Of a stretch of DNA of 13,242 nucleotides, positions 13,188 to 13,242 are shown one piece after another. The DNA is from JBNAVY01 sp049700195 (GTDB lineage Bacteria; Bacillota; Thermoanaerobacteria; Thermoanaerobacterales; Thermoanaerobacteraceae), in assembly GCA_049700195.1 (NCBI GenBank), contig JBNAVY010000047.1, forward strand, positions 1 to 13,242, written 5' to 3'. The notes under the pieces are model-generated. The model was not told the DNA's origin and ran no database searches. It worked only from the letters and a program-made list of their open reading frames with translations. The position numbers were made by a program, and so were the translations under genes. Numbering within the stretch: the stretch's first letter is position 1; every line of letters begins with the position of its first letter.

Positions 13188-13242
13188 GGAAATTTTTATC
13201 GCTTTTGGGAACACAAATGAAAGCTTATTATGGCATTTCAGC
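13184..13242 (+). CDS. Start of a probable ABC transporter permease (cut by window end)
   Basis: ATG at 13184 overlaps the ATPase stop (ATGA) and opens a frame that stays open to the window end, reading MRKFLSLLGTQMKAYYGIS. The short positively charged N-terminus with an aromatic-rich amphipathic start is typical of ABC-2-type permease subunits. The call rests mainly on coupling to the ATPase, since only 19 codons are visible. Confidence 0.6.
   Translation, partial: MRKFLSLLGTQMKAYYGIS

Noticed and set aside
1..13242. Mobile elements, CRISPR arrays, toxin-antitoxin or defence systems
   Set aside because: No transposase, integrase, repeat-spacer pattern, attachment site or defence-family protein was found on either strand.

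Overview
The window is AT-rich DNA from a Gram-positive, endospore-forming Firmicute, most likely a thermophilic Clostridia member of the Thermoanaerobacter/Thermoanaerobacterium kind. The signs are two CotF-type spore coat genes, strong AAGGAGG-type ribosome binding sites, four TTG starts and one GTG start, the glnA-ANTAR gene pair, and a UPF0180 (YkuS-like) gene. The genus is inferred from family resemblance only. Almost everything reads as ordinary chromosome. I saw no insertion sequence, phage gene, CRISPR array, tRNA or rRNA, and no intergenic gap exceeds about 200 bases.

Layout. (1) 1-2112: a promoter and structured leader, then glnA (type I glutamine synthetase) and an ANTAR response regulator, a predicted RNA-binding antiterminator that probably acts on the glnA leader. 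(2) 2105-4845: an isoaspartyl dipeptidase gene (iadA, minus) divergent from a MocR-type (GntR plus aminotransferase fold) regulator. A perfect 16-bp palindrome lies just downstream of the regulator's -10. (3) 4905-5472: two small CotF-like spore coat genes. (4) 5490-6810 (minus): a membrane-anchored M23 peptidase followed one base later by a bactofilin, a known cell-shape pairing. (5) 7003-8379: a TuaH-like glycosyltransferase and a small three-helix membrane protein. (6) 8480-8952: a UPF0180 protein and a small Cys-motif protein of unknown function. (7) 9005-11166: an RNA leader with an 11-codon upstream ORF and mutually exclusive antiterminator and terminator hairpins, then hutH (histidine ammonia-lyase) and an HD-domain protein. 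(8) 11188-12333 (minus): a secreted or anchored putative amidase-domain protein. (9) 12465-end: an ABC transporter ATPase and the first codons of its presumed permease.

The most notable signals are regulatory. The hutH leader looks like a ribosome-mediated attenuator whose peptide has no histidine codons. The glnA leader carries one ANTAR-like AxxGxx hexaloop hairpin that competes with a second copy of the same octamer. All three convergent gene junctions share one design, a bidirectional terminator whose stem contains both stop codons. Among the proteins, the isoaspartyl dipeptidase has Glu where the Escherichia coli enzyme has its carboxylated metal-bridging Lys. No clearly new multi-gene system is visible.
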